DNA from: Actinomycetes bacterium
GTDB taxonomy: Bacteria > Actinomycetota > Actinomycetes > Propionibacteriales > Nocardioidaceae
Direction: 5' to 3'
DNA length: 5,016 nt
Assembly: GCA_023252095.1 (NCBI GenBank)
Contig: JAHEXN010000245.1
Span: 1-5,016, forward strand
Shown: positions 1 through 5,016 of the stretch, one piece after another
Layout of the letters: every line of letters begins with the position of its first letter
How positions within the stretch are numbered: position 1 is the stretch's first letter
Notes under the pieces: generated by a model
The model's database searches: none
The model's input: the letters and a program-made list of their open reading frames with translations, nothing else
What the model was told of the DNA's origin: nothing
Program-made: the position numbers and the translations under genes

Positions 1-1082
1 AGTGGCACCCGCTCGGCGTCGTCGGCGTGATCAGTGCGTTCAACTTCCCCGTCGCGGTATGGTCCTGGAACGCGGCGCTCGCGTTCGTGTGCGGTGACGC
101 GGTGGTCTGGAAGCCGTCCGAGAAGACGCTCCTCACGGCGCTGGCGTGCCAGGCCCTGTTCGACGAGGCGGCCCGCCGCGCCAAGGCGCCGGCCGATCTC
201 TCGATCGTCGTGCTGGGCGCCCGCGAGGTCGGCGAGGCGCTCGTCAACGACCCGCGCGTTCCGCTCGTCTCGGCCACGGGCTCGACCCGGATGGGCCGGC
301 AGGTCGCCCCTCGCGTCGCCGCGCGGCTCGGTCGCTCGCTGCTCGAGCTCGGCGGCAACAACGCCGCGATCGTCGCCCCGAGCGCCGACCTCGACCTCGC
401 GGTCCGCGGCATCGTGTTCTCCGCGGTCGGCACCGCGGGCCAGCGCTGCACCTCGCTGCGGCGGATCATCGTGCACGAGTCGGTCAAGGACGACCTCGTC
501 GCCCGCCTCGCCGCCGCGTACGAGACCCTGCCGGTCGGCTCGCCGCTCGAGGCGTCGACCCTCGTCGGCCCGCTGATCGACGAGCCGGCAGCCGACGCGT
601 TCACCGCTGCGATCGAGCAGGCGAAGACCGACGGCGGCACGCTCGTGACCGGCGGTGAGTCCGTGCCGGTCGGCGAGGGCGGTCACTACGTGCGGCCGGC
701 GATCGTCGACATGCCGCGCCAGAGCGAGGTGGTCCGGACCGAGACGTTCGCGCCCCTGCTGTACGTGCTGACGTACGCCGAGCTCGATGAGGCGCTGCGC
801 CTGCACAACGAGGTCGCGCAGGGCCTGTCGTCGTCGATCTTCACGCTCGACGTCCGCGAGGCCGAGACCTTCGTGTCGGCGATCGGATCGGACTGCGGCA
901 TCGCCAACGTCAACATCGGCCCGTCGGGAGCCGAGATCGGCGGCGCCTTCGGCGGCGAGAAGGAGACCGGAGGCGGCCGGGAGTCCGGATCGGACGCCTG
1001 GCGGAACTACATGCGCCGCACGACCAACACGATCAACTACTCGACCGAGCTGCCGCTCGCGCAGGGCGTCGAGTTCGTGTGA
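1..1082 (+). CDS. amaB: L-2-aminoadipate-semialdehyde dehydrogenase (ALDH7 family, antiquitin-like), 5' partial
   Basis: NAD(P)-dependent cytosolic dehydrogenase, expected to oxidise 2-aminoadipate 6-semialdehyde (from piperideine-6-carboxylate) to L-2-aminoadipate in lysine catabolism. The reading frame is open from the left edge (first full codon at base 3, reading WHPLGVVGVISAFNFPVAVW), so a GTG at 27 is internal. About 359 codons are visible; ALDH7 proteins are roughly 500 residues, so about 150 N-terminal residues lie outside. Seen: the cofactor-domain segment VVWKPSEKT, the general-base glutamate in LELGGNN (codon 345-347), and the catalytic cysteine in GTAGQRCTS (codon 447-449). The arginine just before that cysteine is known in ALDH7A1 to contact aminoadipate. 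Near the C-terminus come SGAEIGGAFGGEK, GGGRESGSDAW and NTINYS, which match the ALDH7 aminoadipate anchor region almost word for word and separate it from betaine- or succinate-semialdehyde dehydrogenases. In Actinobacteria this enzyme is also called Pcd. Its stop overlaps the start of the HglS-like gene, which supports the lysine role. Family is very secure; the exact substrate is inferred. Confidence 0.93.
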   Translation, partial: WHPLGVVGVISAFNFPVAVWSWNAALAFVCGDAVVWKPSEKTLLTALACQALFDEAARRAKAPADLSIVVLGAREVGEALVNDPRVPLVSATGSTRMGRQVAPRVAARLGRSLLELGGNNAAIVAPSADLDLAVRGIVFSAVGTAGQRCTSLRRIIVHESVKDDLVARLAAAYETLPVGSPLEASTLVGPLIDEPAADAFTAAIEQAKTDGGTLVTGGESVPVGEGGHYVRPAIVDMPRQSEVVRTETFAPLLYVLTYAELDEALRLHNEVAQGLSSSIFTLDVREAETFVSAIGSDCGIANVNIGPSGAEIGGAFGGEKETGGGRESGSDAWRNYMRRTTNTINYSTELPLAQGVEFV

Positions 1083-1084
1083 TG
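1079..1084 (+). promoter_or_regulatory. Stop/start overlap coupling the ALDH7 and HglS genes
   Basis: The bases GTGATG contain the dehydrogenase stop TGA (1080-1082) together with two possible starts for the next gene: ATG at 1082 (1-base overlap) and GTG at 1079 (4-base GTGA overlap). Only a weak purine stretch precedes them, with no clear Shine-Dalgarno sequence. Translation of the second gene therefore probably depends on ribosomes finishing the first. The two start choices differ by one residue and cannot be separated by reading. Confidence 0.8.
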
Positions 1085-2305
1085 GTCACCCCGACGCAGC
1101 TGCGGGCGCGGTTCGCCGAGGCGCTGTCGACCCTGTACGGCACCGAGGTGCCGGCGTACACGACCCTCGTCGAGGTCTCCCAGGAGGTCAACGCCGACGT
1201 CCTCGCCGCGGGTGGTGCCGATGCCGAACGGCTCGGATCGATCGAGCGGGTCACGGCCGAGCGGCACGGGGCCATCCGGGTCGGCACCCCGGAGGAGCTG
1301 GCCCAGGTCGCCCGGGTGTTCGGGGCATGCGGCATGCACCCCGTGGGCTTCTACGACCTGCGTGAGGCGACCCCGCCGATCCCGGTCGTGTCGACCGCGT
1401 TCCGCCCGGTCGACCGCGCCGAGCTCGCAGCAAACCCGTTCCGTGTCTTCACGTCGGTGCTCGTCGTGGACGACCGGCGCTTCTTCGACGAGCAGGTCGA
1501 GGCGGAGCTGCGGGAGTTCCTCGCGGCGCGCACCCTGTTCCCGCCGGAGCTCCTGGGCCTCGCCGACCGCATGGAACGTGACGGGAGCCTGCCACCCGCG
1601 GACGCCGACCGGTTCCTGGACCTCGCGACGCAGGCGTTCGCGCTCTCGCCCGAACCGGTCGACCGTGCCTGGTACGCCCGGCTCGAGGCCATCTCGAGCG
1701 TCGCGGCCGACATCGGCGGCGTGTCCTCGACCCACATCAACCACCTGACGCCGCGGGTGCTCGACATCGACGCGCTCTACGAACGGATGGAGGCCCGGGG
1801 GATCGCGATGATCGACCGCATCCAGGGGCCGCCGCGTACCGCTCCGGGGGTGCCCGACGTGCTGCTGCGGCAGACGTCGTTCCGCGCCCTGTCGGAGCCC
1901 CGCGCGTTTCGCGAGGAGGACGGCTCGGTCGTGGAAGGCGCGCTGCGCGTGCGGTTCGGTGAAGTCGAGCAGCGGGGCGTCGCGCTGACGCCGCGGGGCC
2001 GCGAGATCTACGACCGCGAGGGTCTCGCGGGTCTGCCGGCGACCGACGAGGCGCTCGACGCCGCGGACCTGGCGTACTACGTGCGCGACGAGGCGGGCGC
2101 TCTCTTGCCTCTCGTGTACGAGGACTTCCTGCCGAAGTCGGCGGCCGGCATCTTCGCCTCCAACCTCACGAGCGAGGGGCGTTCGGACAGCGCGCGGGAG
2201 GCCTCGGCGCGCGACGCCGCCTGGATGCGCGACGTGCTGGGCCGCGAGCTCCACGATCCGTACGCGCTGTACGAGGCGGAACGGGCGGCGCACCGCGGGC
2301 GCTGA
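1082..2305 (+). CDS. hglS: 2-oxoadipate dioxygenase/decarboxylase (2-hydroxyglutarate synthase, DUF1338/HglS family)
   Basis: Predicted Fe(II)-dependent enzyme of the vicinal-oxygen-chelate fold that turns 2-oxoadipate plus O2 into D-2-hydroxyglutarate and CO2, the step after aminoadipate transamination in lysine breakdown. The family includes Pseudomonas putida HglS and E. coli YdcJ. The protein is 407 residues from ATG 1082. Seen motifs: RHGAIRVGTPEEL with H62 and R66, HINHLTPR with H218 and H221, and FGEVEQRGVALTPRGREIYD with E294 and E296. From memory, P. putida HglS binds iron with His70, His226 and Glu294 and uses Arg74 for substrate; H62, R66, probably H218, and one of the two glutamates would correspond. 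A conserved C-terminal segment DFLPKSAAGIFASNL (about residues 348-362) also fits the family. The protein is somewhat shorter than the roughly 460-residue Pseudomonas enzyme. Start chosen from the overlap with the dehydrogenase; GTG 1079 is equally possible. Family assignment is strong. The substrate is inferred from family and from the adjacent ALDH7 gene. Confidence 0.88.
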   Translation: MVTPTQLRARFAEALSTLYGTEVPAYTTLVEVSQEVNADVLAAGGADAERLGSIERVTAERHGAIRVGTPEELAQVARVFGACGMHPVGFYDLREATPPIPVVSTAFRPVDRAELAANPFRVFTSVLVVDDRRFFDEQVEAELREFLAARTLFPPELLGLADRMERDGSLPPADADRFLDLATQAFALSPEPVDRAWYARLEAISSVAADIGGVSSTHINHLTPRVLDIDALYERMEARGIAMIDRIQGPPRTAPGVPDVLLRQTSFRALSEPRAFREEDGSVVEGALRVRFGEVEQRGVALTPRGREIYDREGLAGLPATDEALDAADLAYYVRDEAGALLPLVYEDFLPKSAAGIFASNLTSEGRSDSAREASARDAAWMRDVLGRELHDPYALYEAERAAHRGR

Positions 2306-2320
2306 CGATCTCCTTCCGTG

Positions 2321-2340
2321 GTCGGCGGTTGTCGGCGGGT
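2321..2340 (+). repeat. Two-copy 10-bp tandem repeat GTCGGCGGKT
   Basis: GTCGGCGGTT (2321-2330) is followed immediately by GTCGGCGGGT (2331-2340), 9 of 10 bases identical. It lies about 57 bases before the catalase start. The spacing of about one helical turn is compatible with a regulator binding site, but in GC-rich DNA such a repeat could also be chance. Confidence 0.5.
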
Positions 2341-2386
2341 GTGGCGCGTCGACAGGCGGGTACTCCCTCGCGGACGTACGCCGAAC

Positions 2387-2392
2387 GAGGAG
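2387..2392 (+). promoter_or_regulatory. Ribosome binding site of the catalase gene
   Basis: GAGGAG lies five bases before ATG 2398 and pairs well with the 3' end of 16S rRNA. It decides the start of the catalase: the in-frame alternative at 2329 (a non-ATG codon) would add 23 residues across intergenic-looking sequence and lacks such a site. Confidence 0.85.
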
Positions 2393-2397
2393 ACTCC

Positions 2398-3924
2398 ATG
2401 ACTGACGACGACCAGCGCCCCGCCACCACGACCGATGCGGGGGTCCCCGTCGCGAGCGACGAGCACTCGCTGTCGGTCGGTCCCGACGGTCCCTTGCTGC
2501 TGAACGACCACTACCTCATCGAGCAGATGGCGAACTTCAACCGGGAGCGCATCCCGGAGCGCCAGCCGCACGCCAAGGGCGGCGGCGCGTTCGGCACCTT
2601 CGAGGTCACCCAGGACGTCACGGCGTTCACGCGGGCGGCCGTGTTCGCACCCGGCACGAAGACCGAGGTGCTCTCGCGGTTCTCGACCGTCGCCGGCGAG
2701 CGTGGCAGCCCCGACACGTGGCGTGACCCGCGCGGCTTCTCGCTCAAGTTCTTCACGAGCGAGGGCAACTGGGACATGGTCGGCAACAACACGCCGGTCT
2801 TCTTCATCCGAGACCCGATGAAGTTCCAGCACTTCATCCGCTCGCAGAAGCGCCGCCTCGACAACAACCTGCGCGACCACGACATGCAGTGGGACTTCTG
2901 GACCCTCGTGCCGGAGTCGGCGCACCAGGTCGCGTGGCTCATGGGTGACCGCGGCATCCCGCGCACGTGGCGACACATGAACGGGTACTCCAGCCACACG
3001 TATTCATGGATCAACGAGGCCGGGGAGCACTCCTGGGTCAAGTACCACTTCAAGACCGACCAGGGCATCGAGACGTTCACGCAGGACGAGGCCGACCAGA
3101 TGGCGTCGGCCGACACCGACTACCACCAGCGCGACCTCTTCGAGCACATCGAGGCCGGTGAGCACCCGAGCTGGACGCTGCACGTGCAGATCATGCCGTT
3201 CGACGACGCCAAGACGTACCGGATCAACCCGTTCGACCTCACGAAGGTGTGGCCGCACGCCGACTACCCGCTGCAGGAGGTCGGCAGGCTGACGCTCAAT
3301 CGCAACGTCACCGACTACCACACCGAGATCGAGCAGGCCGCGTTCGAGCCGAACAACGTCGTGCCCGGCACGGGTCTCTCGCCGGACAAGATGCTGCTCG
3401 CGCGCGGGTTCAGCTACGCCGACGCGCACCGCGCGCGTCTGGGCGTCAACTACAAGCAGATCCCGGTCAACGCCCCGAAGTCGCCGGTGCACAACTACCA
3501 GAAGGACGGCGCGATGCGGGTGCAGAACGCGACCGATCCGGTGTACGCGCCGAACTCCTACGGCGGGCCGCAGGCCGATCCGAGTCGGACCGACGACGGC
3601 GGCCGCTGGCACGCCGACGGTGAGATGGTGCGCTCGGCGTACACGCTGCGCGAGGACGACGACGACTGGACGCAGGCCGGCACCCTGGTGCGCGAGGTCA
3701 TGGACGAGGCCGCCCGCGGCCGACTCGTCGACAACGTTGTCGGCCACCTGCTGAACGGGGTCAGCGAGCCGGTGCTGGTGCGCGCGTTCGAGTACTGGCG
3801 CAACATCGACGGCGACGTCGGTGCGGCGATCGAGTCGGGGGTGCGCGCCAAGGCCGACGAGACCGATCCGAAGGCCGACGAGCAGGGCAACCCGGCGCGT
3901 TCGGACATGCAGAAGAAGGCCTGA
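2398..3924 (+). CDS. katA: Monofunctional haem catalase
   Basis: Haem enzyme that splits hydrogen peroxide into water and oxygen, protecting the cytoplasm from oxidative stress. The protein is 508 residues, the size of a small-subunit catalase, with no extra C-terminal flavodoxin-like domain as found in large-subunit KatE types. Seen: the active-site signature RIPERQPHAKGGGAFG with distal histidine H58; GNWDMVGNNTPVFFIRD with distal asparagine N131; and the haem-ligand signature RGFSYADAHRARLG with R336 and proximal tyrosine Y340. The H58-N131 and H58-Y340 distances match those of animal catalases (His75, Asn148, Tyr358 in human) to within one residue. H287 in TKVWPHADYPL sits where the human enzyme has its NADPH-contacting His305, so NADPH binding is possible. 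The C-terminal part carries an acidic run, E419 followed by D420-D423, and ends in a lysine-bearing hydrophilic tail. There is no signal peptide. It has its own strong ribosome site and is followed by a terminator-like hairpin, suggesting a separate or terminal transcription unit. The symbol follows common use; the family call is nearly certain. Confidence 0.97.
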   Translation: MTDDDQRPATTTDAGVPVASDEHSLSVGPDGPLLLNDHYLIEQMANFNRERIPERQPHAKGGGAFGTFEVTQDVTAFTRAAVFAPGTKTEVLSRFSTVAGERGSPDTWRDPRGFSLKFFTSEGNWDMVGNNTPVFFIRDPMKFQHFIRSQKRRLDNNLRDHDMQWDFWTLVPESAHQVAWLMGDRGIPRTWRHMNGYSSHTYSWINEAGEHSWVKYHFKTDQGIETFTQDEADQMASADTDYHQRDLFEHIEAGEHPSWTLHVQIMPFDDAKTYRINPFDLTKVWPHADYPLQEVGRLTLNRNVTDYHTEIEQAAFEPNNVVPGTGLSPDKMLLARGFSYADAHRARLGVNYKQIPVNAPKSPVHNYQKDGAMRVQNATDPVYAPNSYGGPQADPSRTDDGGRWHADGEMVRSAYTLREDDDDWTQAGTLVREVMDEAARGRLVDNVVGHLLNGVSEPVLVRAFEYWRNIDGDVGAAIESGVRAKADETDPKADEQGNPARSDMQKKA

Positions 3925-3934
3925 AGCCAGGCCT
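3917..3934 (+). repeat. Small inverted repeat AGGCCT-N6-AGGCCT at the catalase stop
   Basis: Two copies of the self-complementary hexamer AGGCCT (3917-3922 and 3929-3934) flank six bases that include most of the TGA stop (3922-3924, its T being the last base of the first copy). They can form a six-pair hairpin in the RNA. It may be an accessory part of the transcription end, or chance; it is weaker than the hairpin that follows. Confidence 0.4.
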
Positions 3935-3951
3935 ATCTCGTGTTGTCCACA

Positions 3952-3987
3952 CCCCCTCCGACGACGGAGCCGACGTGTCGGAGGGGG
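3952..3987 (+). terminator. Terminator-like hairpin after the catalase gene
   Basis: CCCCCTCCGAC (3952-3962) and GTCGGAGGGGG (3977-3987) are perfect reverse complements, giving an 11-pair, mostly G-C stem around a 14-base loop. The loop can add three more pairs (ACG 3964-3966 with CGT 3974-3976) beyond a one-base bulge. Only CTT follows, with no U-tract, as is common for terminators in high-GC Actinobacteria. It lies 27 bases after the catalase stop and most likely ends that transcript. The stem ends only three bases before the ribosome site of the next gene, so it could also influence that gene's translation. Confidence 0.75.
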
Positions 3988-3990
3988 CTT

Positions 3991-3994
3991 GGAG
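3991..3994 (+). promoter_or_regulatory. Ribosome binding site of the DUF222-HNH gene
   Basis: GGAG lies nine bases before ATG 4004, an acceptable spacing. It supports this ATG over the in-frame TTG at 3989, which would lie over the ribosome site itself. No promoter for this gene is visible in the 79-base gap. Confidence 0.6.
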
Positions 3995-4003
3995 ACTGGT
4001 CCC

Positions 4004-5016
4004 ATGTTCGAGGACCTGGCACCAGAAGACGTGCTCGCCGCGGTCGCGGCGGCCGACTTCGGTGCTGAGCCGTGGGATCACGGAGCCGCTCGAATCGATG
4101 CCGTCGTCGCGCTCGAGCGGCTGGTCCGTGTGGCGCAGGCGCGCATCGTCGAGCAGGTCGACAGCCTGTACCGCGACCGGCTGACCCACTATCTGCCGGG
4201 TGCGACCGACCATCGGTTGTCGGTCGCTGCCGAGGTGGCGATGGCTCGCAACGTCTCGCCGACCGCGGGTCGGTCGTTGTTCCAGCTGTCGATGGGCCTG
4301 CGCCTGATGCCGCACGCCCGCCGGGCCTTCGGTGACGGTGTCATCAGCGAGCCGACCGTGCGGGCCATCGTGCGCGAGCTCGAGCTGGTCTCCGAGGACA
4401 CGATGGGACTCATCGACGACGGGCTGGCCCAGCACCTGCCGGGTCTGACCCCGAAACGCGCCGCGAACCTCGTCCGCGAGCTGTTGGTCACCCATGACCA
4501 GGTCGCGGCCGAGGAGCGCTCACGGAAGGCGAGGGCCGACCAGTGGGTGGCCTACTATCCCGAGGCCGACGGCGTCGGCACCCTGGTGGCGCACGGACCG
4601 GCCGAGCAGCTCGTCGCCCTGCACGACTCCCTCCAGCGGCATGCCGATTCCCGTCGGGCGAAGGGCGATCCGCGTGACCGAGGGCAGATCATGCTGAGCT
4701 CGCTGTTCGAGCGCGGCACGGGCCTGGTTCAGGTCGAGGGGTGTGACGTCGAGCTGTCGGTCGTGATGCCGATCGAGGCACTGCAGGGCGATGCGGTCGC
4801 CGCCCACTTGTCCGGGCACGGCCCGATCACCCCAGGCGTGGCGGCGCAGATCGTCGACGCCGGCACCGTGAAGTGGTTCCGGCGACTGTTCACCGACTCC
4901 GCGGGCAACCTCGACAGTCTCGACGTCCGGCGACGGTGCTTCACCGGCACCCTCGCCCACTGGGTCAAGACTCGCGACCACGACATGTGCCGACAACCGG
5001 GTTGCGCGTGTCGAGC
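4004..5016 (+). CDS. DUF222 domain / HNH endonuclease-like protein (13E12-type), 3' partial
   Basis: The frame is open from ATG 4004 to the right edge (337 full codons). Members of this actinobacterial family have an N-terminal alpha-helical DUF222 domain and a C-terminal HNH nuclease motif. They are often multicopy and include the 13E12 repeat proteins of mycobacteria. Their biological role is not established; DNA cleavage is presumed from the HNH motif. Seen: a helical start (MFEDLAPEDVLAAVAAADF), a segment with LERLVRVAQARIVEQVD, the typical GVISEPTVRAIVRELE and LTPKRAANLVRELL segments, then WFRRLFTDSAGNLDSLDV. This last precedes RRRCFTGTLAHWVKTRDHD and the first metal-type cysteines C329 and C334 in CRQPGC. 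The catalytic histidines and asparagine lie beyond the edge, so activity cannot be judged. It follows the catalase terminator and shows no functional link to it. Third-position A/T codons appear somewhat more frequent than in the catalase (for example GCA CCA GAA near the start), which may hint at a different history. Family is secure; function is unknown. Confidence 0.9.
   Translation, partial: MFEDLAPEDVLAAVAAADFGAEPWDHGAARIDAVVALERLVRVAQARIVEQVDSLYRDRLTHYLPGATDHRLSVAAEVAMARNVSPTAGRSLFQLSMGLRLMPHARRAFGDGVISEPTVRAIVRELELVSEDTMGLIDDGLAQHLPGLTPKRAANLVRELLVTHDQVAAEERSRKARADQWVAYYPEADGVGTLVAHGPAEQLVALHDSLQRHADSRRAKGDPRDRGQIMLSSLFERGTGLVQVEGCDVELSVVMPIEALQGDAVAAHLSGHGPITPGVAAQIVDAGTVKWFRRLFTDSAGNLDSLDVRRRCFTGTLAHWVKTRDHDMCRQPGCACR

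Larger units (their letters stand above)
2306..2397 (+). promoter_or_regulatory. hglS-katA intergenic region, probable catalase 5' leader
   Basis: A 92-base gap separates the lysine genes from the catalase. It ends in a strong ribosome site and contains a tandem GTCGGCGG-type repeat, so it is the likely place for a catalase promoter or operator. I could not find a convincing -35/-10 pair, an ECF-type promoter or a recognisable Fur or OxyR site. No terminator hairpin for hglS is evident either, so read-through transcription into the catalase is possible. Confidence 0.35.

Noticed and set aside
27..29. GTG at 27 as the start of the dehydrogenase
   Set aside because: The frame is open to the left edge and the residues before it (WHPLGVVG) are part of the conserved ALDH fold, so the gene begins outside the window.
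34..576. Arginine/serine-rich + strand frame inside the ALDH7 gene
   Set aside because: Out-of-frame shadow, almost entirely R, S, A, P and T; the in-frame ALDH7 product explains the DNA.
1320..1341. GCATGC-containing near-repeat within hglS
   Set aside because: Two ATGC-centred words a few bases apart inside conserved coding sequence; not a proper inverted repeat and explained by codon content.
787..1365. Arginine-rich + strand frame bridging ALDH7 and hglS
   Set aside because: Out-of-frame shadow of both genes with no motif; the overlapping stop/start of the two real genes leaves no room for it.
1037..2293. Long open frame on the minus strand (418 codons) opposite hglS
   Set aside because: Antisense shadow of a GC-biased gene: composition is dominated by R, V, E, H, L and D as expected from complementing GC-rich codons, no family motif is recognisable, and the + strand frame is a clear HglS homologue.
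2329..2397. N-terminal extension of the catalase from an upstream start at 2329
   Set aside because: The GAGGAG site sits five bases before ATG 2398, the extension covers the repeat-bearing leader, and the 508-residue form already has the normal catalase N-terminal distance to the distal histidine.
2077..2997. Minus-strand open frame across the hglS-catalase junction
   Set aside because: Spans parts of two well-supported + strand genes and shows no recognisable domain.
3004..4005. Long open frame on the minus strand (333 codons) opposite the catalase
   Set aside because: It overlaps the essential catalase coding region, has low-complexity arginine/valine/leucine composition and matches no known family; typical high-GC shadow.
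3761..4495. Minus-strand open frame across the terminator and start of the DUF222 gene
   Set aside because: It runs through the terminator hairpin and opposite two convincing + strand genes, with no recognisable domain.

Overview
The window is GC-rich, with a strong G/C bias at third codon positions. All four genes lie on the + strand. The codon bias, the actinobacterial-style DUF222/HNH protein at the right end, and the terminator hairpin lacking a U-tract point to a high-GC actinobacterium. The genus cannot be fixed from this sequence; Propionibacteriales or a relative is only a guess.

Left part (1-2305): two tightly joined genes whose stop and start codons overlap. The first, cut off at its 5' end by the window edge, is an ALDH7-family (antiquitin-type) dehydrogenase that oxidises 2-aminoadipate semialdehyde (in equilibrium with piperideine-6-carboxylate) to 2-aminoadipate. 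The second is a DUF1338/HglS-type iron(II) oxygenase that converts 2-oxoadipate to 2-hydroxyglutarate. With an aminotransferase acting between them (not visible here), they supply two steps of lysine breakdown towards 2-oxoglutarate. The gene upstream of the window could be a lysine aminotransferase or another entry enzyme.

Middle (2306-3924): a 92-base gap with a short tandem repeat and a strong Shine-Dalgarno sequence leads into a complete monofunctional haem catalase of 508 residues, with all expected haem-pocket residues present. The gap and its own strong ribosome site suggest separate expression from the lysine genes, though no promoter is clear.

Right part (3925-5016): a short gap holds a good terminator-like hairpin (11-bp perfect stem). 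It is followed directly by a ribosome site and the start of a DUF222-HNH endonuclease-like gene that runs off the right edge just as its HNH zinc/nuclease motif begins.

I see no rRNA, tRNA, CRISPR array, insertion sequence or phage module, and no strong evidence for a new biological system. The most informative point is the coupled ALDH7-HglS pair, which implies a 2-oxoadipate/2-hydroxyglutarate route for lysine catabolism in this organism.
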